This document shows positions 33,510 to 40,541 of a stretch of 64,000 nucleotides of DNA, piece by piece. The notes under the pieces are model-generated. The model was not told where the DNA came from. It was given only the letters and a program-made list of their open reading frames with translations, and made no database searches. Both the position numbers and the translations under genes were made by a program. The stretch's first letter is position 1; the number at the start of each line of letters is the position of its first letter. Origin of the DNA: Calothrix sp. FI2-JRJ7 (GTDB taxonomy: Bacteria; Cyanobacteriota; Cyanobacteriia; Cyanobacteriales; Nostocaceae); NCBI GenBank assembly GCA_019359675.1, contig JAHHGX010000068.1:124001-188000 (forward strand), given 5' to 3'.

Positions 33510-36500
33510 TTACGTATGCGTGAAAAATTGCTCCTCTTTTTGTTCAACCTCCGCTTTCTTAGGAAACAAATGTTTACCAAACGTTGCATACAAAGCAGGT
33601 AAAACCACTAAAGTTATGGCTGTCGAAGTAAACAAGCCACCAAAAACAACTATAGAAAGTGGTTGTAAAAGTTCTTGTCCTGGGCCACCTTGTAGTACCA
33701 TTGGCGCCAGACCCAAAGCAGAAGTTAAAGCCGTCATTAAAATCGCATTTAATCGGTTCATCGACCCTTTGACAATAATATCTTTTAACAGCATTCCTTC
33801 AGCATATTTACTATTGTAATTATCCACTAGTAATAAACCGTTGCGAGTTGCTACCCCAAACAGAGAAACAAATCCCACTAAAGACGCTACAGAAATTACT
33901 CCTCCAGTTAAAGCTACTGCAATTACACCTCCTACCAAACCAATTGGTAAGTTGAGCATAATCATGATAGTAGAAGGAATAGATTTAACCGATAAGTACA
34001 TTATTAAGGTGATAGCAATAAACGCAATAATGCTAAAAACAAGAATATTTTGTGTAGCGCGTTCTTCTGCTTCAAATTGACCTGCGTATTGAATAAAATA
34101 AGCCGCAGGTACTTTCACGTTACTTTTAACTTTAGTCTCAATTTCGTTAACTATCGAGCGTAAGTCTCGACCTTTGGCATTTGCTGAAACTACAATTAAA
34201 CGAGAAACATTTTCACGATTAATTGTATTTGGACCAGTACCGTTGTCTATTATTGCAACATTTCCTAAAGGAATTTTTTCTCCATTAGGGGTGTCAATTA
34301 ATAAATTGCGGATTGTTTCTAAGTTTTGCCGCGCGTCTGGTTTCAACCATACTACAAGGTCAAAAGATTGTTGGTTTTCTAAAACTTGAGAGACTACTTG
34401 ACCGTTGAGTGCAGTTTCAATAATACTAGAAATATCTCCAACCGAAAAACCGTAGCGACTTGCAGCATCTCTATCAAATTTAATTTGAATTTGCGGTACG
34501 GGAATTTGAGGTTCAAGCACTAAATCAACAACCCCATTCACAGTTTTCATTTGTGCTTCTACTTGTTCCCCAATTTTCCGAAGTTCTGCTAAGTCGGCGC
34601 CGAAAATTTTTACAGCTATAGCACTGCGAACCCCAGATAACACTTCATCCATTCGGTGAGAAATAAATCCGCCAATGTTAGGCGCCGCACCTGGTATTTT
34701 ATTAAACTCTTGACGCAATTTTTCTAAAGTTTTCGAGCGATTTTTCATTCCTTCTTGGCTTAGTTCAATATCTACATGTGCCAGATTAACACCTGCTGCA
34801 TCTGCATCTCCTGCCGCGCGTCCCGAACGCGTTTGAATAAACTTAAATCTACGATCATTTTTCAACGCTTCTTCTACTACATAACCAGCTTTTGTAGTTG
34901 CTTCTAAAGACACACCAGGATATAAGCTCAAAGTATTTACCATTGTTTGCTCTTGAAACTCTGGCAAAAACGCTCTGCCAAAAGTAGGAATTATTGCAAT
35001 GGAAGCCACAGTTAAAGCTAATGCAATACCAATAATTAATAATGAATTACGAAAAGAAAAATTTAGACATTTACTATAAATGCTCTTACATAATCTTGCT
35101 AGCCAAGGTTCTCGCTTTGTTACCTTGATGTTGGGTAATAAAATTGCACATAATGCTGGAGAAACTAAAAGTGATTCTAAACTAGAAATTACTACCACCA
35201 CTAAGTAAGAAATACCCATCGGTGTAAAAATTCGTCCTTCCACACCTGGCAAGGTAAAAATTGGTGAGAAAACAATAATTCCAATAATCGTGGCGCCAAT
35301 TAAAGATTCTCGTACTTCTTCAGAACCTTCAAAAATAATTTCTAACGGTGGTAAAGGATTAGAAGCAGTTTTATTTTCTCGTAATCGTCTATAAGTATTT
35401 TCACCATAAACAATTGCATCATCTATTGCTGTACCAATTGCTACTGCTAAACCACCTAAAGTCATAGTATTAAGCCCAATACCTAACCATGAAAGCGCTA
35501 ATAGTCCAAACAGTAATGTTAAGAAAAAATCTAGTAAACATACTGTCAGAGTACGCCAATTCATGAGAAAAGGAATTAGAATTACTCCTGCAATAATGCT
35601 ACCTTGAATCAAAGATGAGCGGACATTTTGAACCGAGGACTCAATATAACTATCTTGACGAAATGTAGTAGTTATTTTGATATATGAAGGTAAACCAGCT
35701 TTAATTTCTTGCATTGCCGCTTCTACCGCACGCGATACAGTCGGAGTATCAGCAAGTGGCTGTTTATTAACCATTAATAAAATTGCTGCTTTGCCATTAA
35801 AACTACCATCACCGCGTTTAATGGCGCCTCCAATTTGCACATCAGCAACATCTTGCAGTCTAACAGGTACACCATTCCGTGAAGTAATAGTAGATTTTTT
35901 CAGGTCTTCAATTGATTCAATTCTTCCAATTAAGCGAATTAACTTTTCAGTATCTGGTGTAATTAAATAACCACCAGGCGCATTAACATTAGCAGCTTTT
36001 GTAGCGTTAGTAACTTGCTCTAAAGAAACATTAAAAGCTGCTAACTTCGCTGGGTCAACTAATACCTGATATTGGCGAGTATCTCCACCAAAAACTAATA
36101 CTTGACTTACACCTGGAACAGCTAAAAGACGATTTGTAACTTGCCAATCAACAATTCTTTTAATTTCCATTAAAGAAGTGCTGAATTCTGAGTTCTGAGT
36201 GCTGAGTATGGTAAAAGCGTATTGGACAACTAAACCAACAGGTGAAGTGGTGGGGGAAATTTGGGGTGTTTCTACTCCTGGTGGTAGTTTGCTTGTAGCT
36301 TGTTGTAATCGTTCGGTAACTAGCTGACGTGCAGTATAAATTTCTGTACCCCAATTCAATATTACCCTGACCGCAGAAATTCCCGGCGCCGACGATGAGC
36401 GAACAGCCGTGACTCCTGGTGTACCATTAATTGCGCTCTCAATTGGTAAAGTTACTAAAGACTCTACCTCTTCCGGCGCCAGTCCTGGTGCTTCAGTTTG

Positions 36501-36647
36501 AATTTCAACTTGTGGTGGTGCAAACGGTGGTAAAACATCTAACGGCATCTGAGGAATCACATAAAATGTCCACAGTGAAACTATAACTGTAGCTAAAACG
36601 ACCAACCAGCGTCTGTCAATCACCCACCTTACAATGTTACTAAGCAT
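33510..36647 (-). CDS. Heavy-metal efflux RND transporter, CusA/CzcA family
   Basis: A 1045-residue inner-membrane proton-driven pump with 12 membrane helices and two large periplasmic loops, normal length for HME-RND. The TM4 motif reads 'VAIGTAIDDAIVYGEN', closer to the CusA pattern (AIG..VDAAIV..EN) than to CzcA. The N-terminus 'RWVIDRRWLVVLATVIVSLW' and 'FGVATRNGLLLVDNY' (about residue 945) are typical. A 31-base heptamer-type repeat is inserted in frame at about residues 146-156 (text 'LSTQNSEFS'). It has its own promoter with an RppA-box. The adaptor lies upstream; no TolC-like outer-membrane partner is in the window. Substrate probably Cu(I) or Ni/Co/Zn. Confidence 0.9.
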   Translation of the reverse strand: MLSNIVRWVIDRRWLVVLATVIVSLWTFYVIPQMPLDVLPPFAPPQVEIQTEAPGLAPEEVESLVTLPIESAINGTPGVTAVRSSSAPGISAVRVILNWGTEIYTARQLVTERLQQATSKLPPGVETPQISPTTSPVGLVVQYAFTILSTQNSEFSTSLMEIKRIVDWQVTNRLLAVPGVSQVLVFGGDTRQYQVLVDPAKLAAFNVSLEQVTNATKAANVNAPGGYLITPDTEKLIRLIGRIESIEDLKKSTITSRNGVPVRLQDVADVQIGGAIKRGDGSFNGKAAILLMVNKQPLADTPTVSRAVEAAMQEIKAGLPSYIKITTTFRQDSYIESSVQNVRSSLIQGSIIAGVILIPFLMNWRTLTVCLLDFFLTLLFGLLALSWLGIGLNTMTLGGLAVAIGTAIDDAIVYGENTYRRLRENKTASNPLPPLEIIFEGSEEVRESLIGATIIGIIVFSPIFTLPGVEGRIFTPMGISYLVVVVISSLESLLVSPALCAILLPNIKVTKREPWLARLCKSIYSKCLNFSFRNSLLIIGIALALTVASIAIIPTFGRAFLPEFQEQTMVNTLSLYPGVSLEATTKAGYVVEEALKNDRRFKFIQTRSGRAAGDADAAGVNLAHVDIELSQEGMKNRSKTLEKLRQEFNKIPGAAPNIGGFISHRMDEVLSGVRSAIAVKIFGADLAELRKIGEQVEAQMKTVNGVVDLVLEPQIPVPQIQIKFDRDAASRYGFSVGDISSIIETALNGQVVSQVLENQQSFDLVVWLKPDARQNLETIRNLLIDTPNGEKIPLGNVAIIDNGTGPNTINRENVSRLIVVSANAKGRDLRSIVNEIETKVKSNVKVPAAYFIQYAGQFEAEERATQNILVFSIIAFIAITLIMYLSVKSIPSTIMIMLNLPIGLVGGVIAVALTGGVISVASLVGFVSLFGVATRNGLLLVDNYNSKYAEGMLLKDIIVKGSMNRLNAILMTALTSALGLAPMVLQGGPGQELLQPLSIVVFGGLFTSTAITLVVLPALYATFGKHLFPKKAEVEQKEEQFFTHT
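36179..36209. repeat. Short-tandem (TGAGTTC-type heptamer) repeat inside the RND gene
   Basis: The run 'ctgaattctgagttctgagt' and the following 'gctgagta' are degenerate 7-base repeats of the kind known as STRR in filamentous cyanobacteria. Here they are translated as about nine residues in the first periplasmic loop without breaking the frame. Confidence 0.75.
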
Positions 36648-36696
36648 TTTAGATTTTTGTAATTTGCACTCGCGACCAGAAAATGACTTAGGCGCC

Positions 36697-36737
36697 TATT
36701 TATAGTTTTTCAGGTAGTAATGAAATTAAGATGAAAT
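36697..36737 (-). promoter_or_regulatory. RND gene promoter with RppA-box candidate
   Basis: On the minus strand the 11-bp direct repeat ATTTCATCTTAATTTCAT (complement of 36,720-36,737) is followed after exactly 17 bases by TAAATA (36,697-36,702). It lies 50 bases upstream of the RND start codon. The layout matches the rppA and adaptor promoters. Confidence 0.75.
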
Positions 36738-36940
36738 TTTGAGAGGTTGCGCTTAAAGCTTGAGAGTGAATGGATATCTCTACTAATGTTCAGCATAGGA
36801 TTTTTTATGCATTAAATTTGCACTAAATTTAATGCTAGCAGATTAGACATCTACTGTGTCTCTGTGGTAAATAAATATACTATTAAAATTTCTTTCTATA
36901 AACGAGTAGCTAAGTTGGGTTCCGCTGCGCGGAACCCAAC

Positions 36941-38545
36941 CTACTGCTTGTGATTATCTATATAAATCTCGCTTTCAAGATTTAAAATTTCTTCACTAGC
37001 ACTGTGTACTGTAACTAATGAGTCGCGCGTTTGACGACTCGACCAATAACTACCCGCAGCAAATGCGGCGCCAACTACTCCTATTCCCCCAACTCCTAAT
37101 AACCACAAAGGTATTGGTAAATTGTTAGTTTTTACTTGAATTTCTTCTGGGTGGGAATGTTCTGCTTCTGTTGTACTACCTCGTAAAGATTGTGCATAGA
37201 GTTGCGGTGCCCGTTGTATAACTATTACATCGCCATCGAACAAACCGCTTTTGATTTCTACCATGTCACCAGATGCTTGTCCTAAAGTCACTTCGCTAGC
37301 TTGGTATGCATTGCCATTTTGTATATAAACAACTTTTTTACCGTTTGCATCAACTACTGCTGCTGTGGGAATGGCAGTTATAGGTGTACTCGTTTTGTCT
37401 GTAAGAACTTCGAGTTCGGCAAACATTCCTGGTTTAAGTTGTCCACTAGCGTTTTCTATTTCGGCTTGTACTGGTACTACTTGCGTTTCCCCAGATACTA
37501 ATGTTCCAACGCGCGATATTTTGCCAGAAAAGGTAGTGTTAGGTAAACTCGCAACTTTCACTCTTATTCTTTGACCGACTTTGATTTTACTTAAATCTTT
37601 CTCATAAATATTCGCTGTGGCAAAAACTCTACTATCATTAATAATCGTCATTAATTTGCCACCTGCATCGTTAAAAGTCTGACCAAGGGTAACTTCACGG
37701 TCAGCAATTTTACCTGATATCGGCGCCGTAACTGTCACCAAACCCTTTGAATTAGGCGCATTGCCGATTTGTTGCAGTCTCGTATTGTAAGTGCTATCAC
37801 TTAGGCGTAACCGTTCTTGGGCTACTTGTAAAGCTGATTGTGCCCGCTTGATTTGAGCTTCGGATTCAATCACATCTCGTCTACTACTAGCTGTAGTTAA
37901 TTTAGCGCGCGCTTCTGCCAATTCAGTTTGAGATTCTAAAGCATTACGACGAGGTAAGGCGCCTGCATCCACTAACTGTTTATCTTTACTATATTTTTCA
38001 GTGGCAAATGAGACTTGGCTTTGCGCTTCAGCAATTTCAGCATTAGCTATTTGCACATAGCGTTGATAATTTTGTTGAGCTAATCTTAAATCTGTTTGTG
38101 CTTGTTGTAATAAAGCTGTCGCCGAAGCACGTTTTTCTTGAGATTCTACGCGCAATGTCACTAAATCAGGACTTGTTAACACAGCAACGGGTTGACCTTT
38201 TGTAACTGTGGCGCCAGGTTCTACTAATAACTCAACCACTTTGGCGCCATTTGAAGGAGTAGTAACTTCTACTTTTTGGCTGGGTAATGTTTCAATTTGT
38301 CCGGTAGTTTTTAGGCCTACTGCTAATGGTTGACGTTTGACTGATTGGGTTTTAATACCTAGTCGGTTAGCTGTATCAGTGTCAACTTGTACTGAACTGA
38401 GAGTTGCTGTATTACCACCGCTTTTAAATTCATTCCCATGTCCACCATGTGCCAAAACAACTGCTGGACTTGCCAGTAATAACAAGTTGATGAGCGTGCC
38501 AGAAAGACGATGAATTACTTTTTGTGTACGGTTAGAGAGTCCCAT
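36941..38545 (-). CDS. RND efflux periplasmic adaptor (membrane fusion protein)
   Basis: A 534-residue CusB/CzcB-type adaptor. A signal peptide or anchor ends in 'SPAVVLAHGGHGNEF', which leaves a His-rich start. Barrel and lipoyl halves follow ('VELLVEPGATVTKGQPVAVL'), then a long alpha-hairpin with coiled coil (about 145-255), the second lipoyl half ('TVTAPISGKIADREV') and the beta-barrel. Unusually, the C-terminus adds a membrane helix (about 478-500, IPLWLLGVGGIGVVGAAFAA) and a 35-residue cytosolic tail. The ATG at 38,545 is chosen: a GTG at 38,599 would lie upstream of the transcript start predicted from the -10 box at 38,602-38,607. It is on the same strand as the pump, with a separate promoter for each. 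Confidence 0.88.
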   Translation of the reverse strand: MGLSNRTQKVIHRLSGTLINLLLLASPAVVLAHGGHGNEFKSGGNTATLSSVQVDTDTANRLGIKTQSVKRQPLAVGLKTTGQIETLPSQKVEVTTPSNGAKVVELLVEPGATVTKGQPVAVLTSPDLVTLRVESQEKRASATALLQQAQTDLRLAQQNYQRYVQIANAEIAEAQSQVSFATEKYSKDKQLVDAGALPRRNALESQTELAEARAKLTTASSRRDVIESEAQIKRAQSALQVAQERLRLSDSTYNTRLQQIGNAPNSKGLVTVTAPISGKIADREVTLGQTFNDAGGKLMTIINDSRVFATANIYEKDLSKIKVGQRIRVKVASLPNTTFSGKISRVGTLVSGETQVVPVQAEIENASGQLKPGMFAELEVLTDKTSTPITAIPTAAVVDANGKKVVYIQNGNAYQASEVTLGQASGDMVEIKSGLFDGDVIVIQRAPQLYAQSLRGSTTEAEHSHPEEIQVKTNNLPIPLWLLGVGGIGVVGAAFAAGSYWSSRQTRDSLVTVHSASEEILNLESEIYIDNHKQ

Positions 38546-38601
38546 CGCGCGTTTGCAGTGTCCTTTGGTTATTAGGGTGCTTAGTTGGGGAACTCGCACC
38601 T

Positions 38602-38642
38602 ACTCTACAGCTTTGCAGATAGATATGAAATCAGGATGAAAT
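38602..38642 (-). promoter_or_regulatory. Adaptor gene promoter with RppA-box candidate
   Basis: Minus strand: ATTTCATCCTGATTTCAT (complement of 38,625-38,642) followed after 17 bases by TAGAGT (38,602-38,607). Same 11-bp period and spacing as at rppA and the RND gene. Predicted leader about 50 bases to the ATG at 38,545. Confidence 0.72.
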
Positions 38643-38645
38643 AAT

Positions 38646-38725
38646 TTATCCCCCAACCCCCTTAATAAGGGGGCTTTATAATTTAGTCTTTTTCCCCCTT
38701 AGTAAGGGGGACTAAGGGGGATTCT
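38646..38725. repeat. C/G-run hairpin repeat
   Basis: Two CCCCCTT-(A/R)-AAGGGGG hairpins and a further AAGGGGG run between the DUF305 gene and the adaptor promoter. Same class as the repeats at 25,222 and 58,375. Confidence 0.65.
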
Positions 38726-38742
38726 TGATAAAGTACTGTAGT

Positions 38743-39456
38743 TTACTTTTTGTACCAAGCTTGGCGCCACTGCTCCATTTGTTTAATCTCTGCTTCTTGG
38801 CTAGAAATAATTGCTTGAGCAAGTTTTTTGATTTCTGGGCGCTTAGACTTATTTAAAGCGTGTGAAGCCATGACAACAGCCCCCTCATGATGAGGAATCA
38901 TCGCATTAATAAAGCGCAGGTCAAATTCCGCATTACTCTCACCCAAATCCATGTCCATCCGCATTGCTTTGATTTGTTCGGGAGTCATCGCCATCATATG
39001 TTTCATTTCGGCGTGCCAAGCTTGAGGTTCGTTGGGTGCTGTTGGATACCATGTCTTGCGCCACTGTTTTAATTCAGCAATTTCCTTATCTTGAGCTTTT
39101 ATAATTTCGTTTGCCAGCTTTTTTATTTCTGGACGTTTTGACTTTTGCAAAGCTTCTTGCGCCATGACAACTGCACCCTGATGATGAGGAATCATCCCAT
39201 CAATGAATCGCAAATCGTAGTTTATATCAGCTGGACCTAAATCCATGTTGTGGTTCATACCGCTATGATGCATACCATCGTGATTCATGCCACCTTGAGC
39301 TATCTGCTTATCAGTAGTTTCGGTTGCAGTGGTATTATTTGATTGAACCTGATTCTGTGATGCAGTTGTAGAACAAGCAGTTAACAAACCCGCTGTTGAA
39401 GCGGCTATTGTAAGGCTAAACGCTATCAAACCTGTTTTTAATTGATTAATTCGCAT
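38743..39456 (-). CDS. Lipoprotein with two DUF305 domains
   Basis: A 237-residue exported protein. The lipobox LLTAC puts the lipidated Cys at about 28. A Met/His-rich linker (MNHDGMHHSGMNHNM) is typical of copper-binding export proteins. Two tandem DUF305 domains follow, each with 'DLRFI.(G/A)MIPHH.GAVVMA' (about 82-102 and 180-200) and an ending 'MEQWR.AWY'. They are about 60 percent alike, an internal duplication. DUF305 is a ferritin-like four-helix family often linked to copper resistance. The gene has a MerR-type promoter in front (39,497-39,528), matching that of the CopZ-like gene. Confidence 0.88.
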   Translation of the reverse strand: MRINQLKTGLIAFSLTIAASTAGLLTACSTTASQNQVQSNNTTATETTDKQIAQGGMNHDGMHHSGMNHNMDLGPADINYDLRFIDGMIPHHQGAVVMAQEALQKSKRPEIKKLANEIIKAQDKEIAELKQWRKTWYPTAPNEPQAWHAEMKHMMAMTPEQIKAMRMDMDLGESNAEFDLRFINAMIPHHEGAVVMASHALNKSKRPEIKKLAQAIISSQEAEIKQMEQWRQAWYKK

Positions 39457-39496
39457 AAATGTTTAGTTGAATTCATCTAGAGTTTTGTATATGTCG

Positions 39497-39528
39497 ATTA
39501 TGAACTCTCCAGTTAGCTAGAGAGTCAA
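39497..39528 (-). promoter_or_regulatory. MerR-type promoter of the DUF305 gene
   Basis: Minus strand TTGACT (complement of 39,523-39,528) and CATAAT (complement of 39,497-39,502), 20 bases apart. The spacer dyad is CTCT...GGAGAG. Spacing and box sequences equal those of the promoter at 29,289-29,320. Confidence 0.78.
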
Positions 39529-39614
39529 GTATTTGTTCGGTAATTACTGCTTAATAAGTGTGATATATAGCAAATTTTAGGTATATGAGGTACATACATA
39601 ATGCCCAAAACCCT

Positions 39615-39663
39615 GTAGAGACGCGATTATTCCCTTCGGGACACTACGTGAACGCGTCTCTAC
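39615..39663. repeat. GTAGAGACGCG / CGCGTCTCTAC element, 49 bases
   Basis: A longer member of the GTAGAGACG family. The arms enclose 'attattcccttcgggacactacgtga', which carries a smaller hairpin. It lies upstream of the TPR gene's stop, in the gap to the DUF305 gene. Confidence 0.75.
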
Positions 39664-39718
39664 ATGCATCGTATTGACACGTAATCTGCTGTATATAGGT
39701 GTCGCAGTGTCCGTTTTG

Positions 39719-39746
39719 GTAGAGACGTTACATGTAACGTCTCTAC
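39719..39746. repeat. GTAGAGACG-N10-CGTCTCTAC palindrome at a gene end
   Basis: Identical to the 4019 copy. Its right end overlaps the TPR gene by four bases and supplies the TAG stop codon (39,743-39,745). Confidence 0.85.
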
Positions 39747-40393
39747 AGTTTGCGGTTCTTAATTAGGTAAAGTAAGGTTTGTGTTTCCTGGTAAGCTTCG
39801 GTCTTTCCTTGTTGCTGAAAAAGAGTTACCGCTTTTTCTAAATCAGTAATAGCGCTCTTACGATTTCCCAGAGCATGTTGTGCAAGTCCTCGATTACCGT
39901 AAGCATCTGCTAAGTTGGGATTAATTGCTAATGCTTGGTCAAATTGTACTATGGCTTGTTTATAATTTGCTTGTCTGTAACTAAGAAGTCCTAAATTGTA
40001 GTAACCATCAACAAATTTCGGATTGATTTTGACAGTTTGATTAAAATCAGCGATAGCAGCGTTTATATTTCCCGTTTCGGCATATATTGTCCCTCTCAGA
40101 TTATAGGCATCAAGATGTCCGGGATTTAAATTTATAGCTTGACTTATATCAGTTATCGCTCCTCGAAAGTCTCCAAGCTGTGCTTTTGCTTGTCCTCGCA
40201 AACAATATGCTTCTGAATATTTTGGGTTTGATTGTACTACCTTGTCAAATTCTGCAATGGCGCCGTTAAAGTTACCTTGGGCTAGCTTCTGCACACCTTG
40301 ATTGTATGATTGTTGAAAATCTGCTGCTTGTACAGGTGTTGCACCCAACACGCTGCTAATTAAAAGAATTGCAAAAGTTTGCTTATAGTTCAT
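39743..40393 (-). CDS. Periplasmic tetratricopeptide-repeat protein
   Basis: A 216-residue exported TPR protein. A signal peptide (about 1-24, ending VQAAD) is followed by four to five TPR units of the common 'GNFNGAIAEFDKVVQSNPKYSEAY' type. The ATG at 40,393 is chosen over one five codons upstream because it starts the signal peptide directly. The stop codon lies in a palindromic repeat, so the original C-terminus may have been replaced. It is divergent from the Zn/Cd ATPase and shares the intergenic region with the SmtB-type operator, so it might be co-regulated by metal; this is inference. Confidence 0.82.
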   Translation of the reverse strand: MNYKQTFAILLISSVLGATPVQAADFQQSYNQGVQKLAQGNFNGAIAEFDKVVQSNPKYSEAYCLRGQAKAQLGDFRGAITDISQAINLNPGHLDAYNLRGTIYAETGNINAAIADFNQTVKINPKFVDGYYNLGLLSYRQANYKQAIVQFDQALAINPNLADAYGNRGLAQHALGNRKSAITDLEKAVTLFQQQGKTEAYQETQTLLYLIKNRKL

Positions 40394-40467
40394 GGCATAT
40401 TTCTCCATCCCGGAGTGCAGTCACGCAAATTGTATCAGTTTTTTTAATAATTGAACAAATATGACAC

Positions 40468-40483
40468 TTGAATAGTTATTCAA
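40468..40483 (+). promoter_or_regulatory. SmtB/ArsR-type operator of the Zn/Cd ATPase gene
   Basis: TTGAATAGTTATTCAA, a better palindrome than its partner at 568-583 and different by one base. A further TTGAACA half-site stands at 40,451-40,457. It lies about 60 bases before the ATPase start. ZiaR, SmtB and BxmR of cyanobacteria bind such sites before Zn-exporter and metallothionein genes. Confidence 0.82.
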
Positions 40484-40541
40484 CTATTGTATTAGAATAT
40501 GAGTTAGCAGCGTGTCTTGTGTAAAGTATCTATCAATACCT

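Noticed and set aside
33292-33819. 175-codon plus-strand frame
   Set aside because: Antisense to the lipoprotein and the RND pump end, both of which are well supported.
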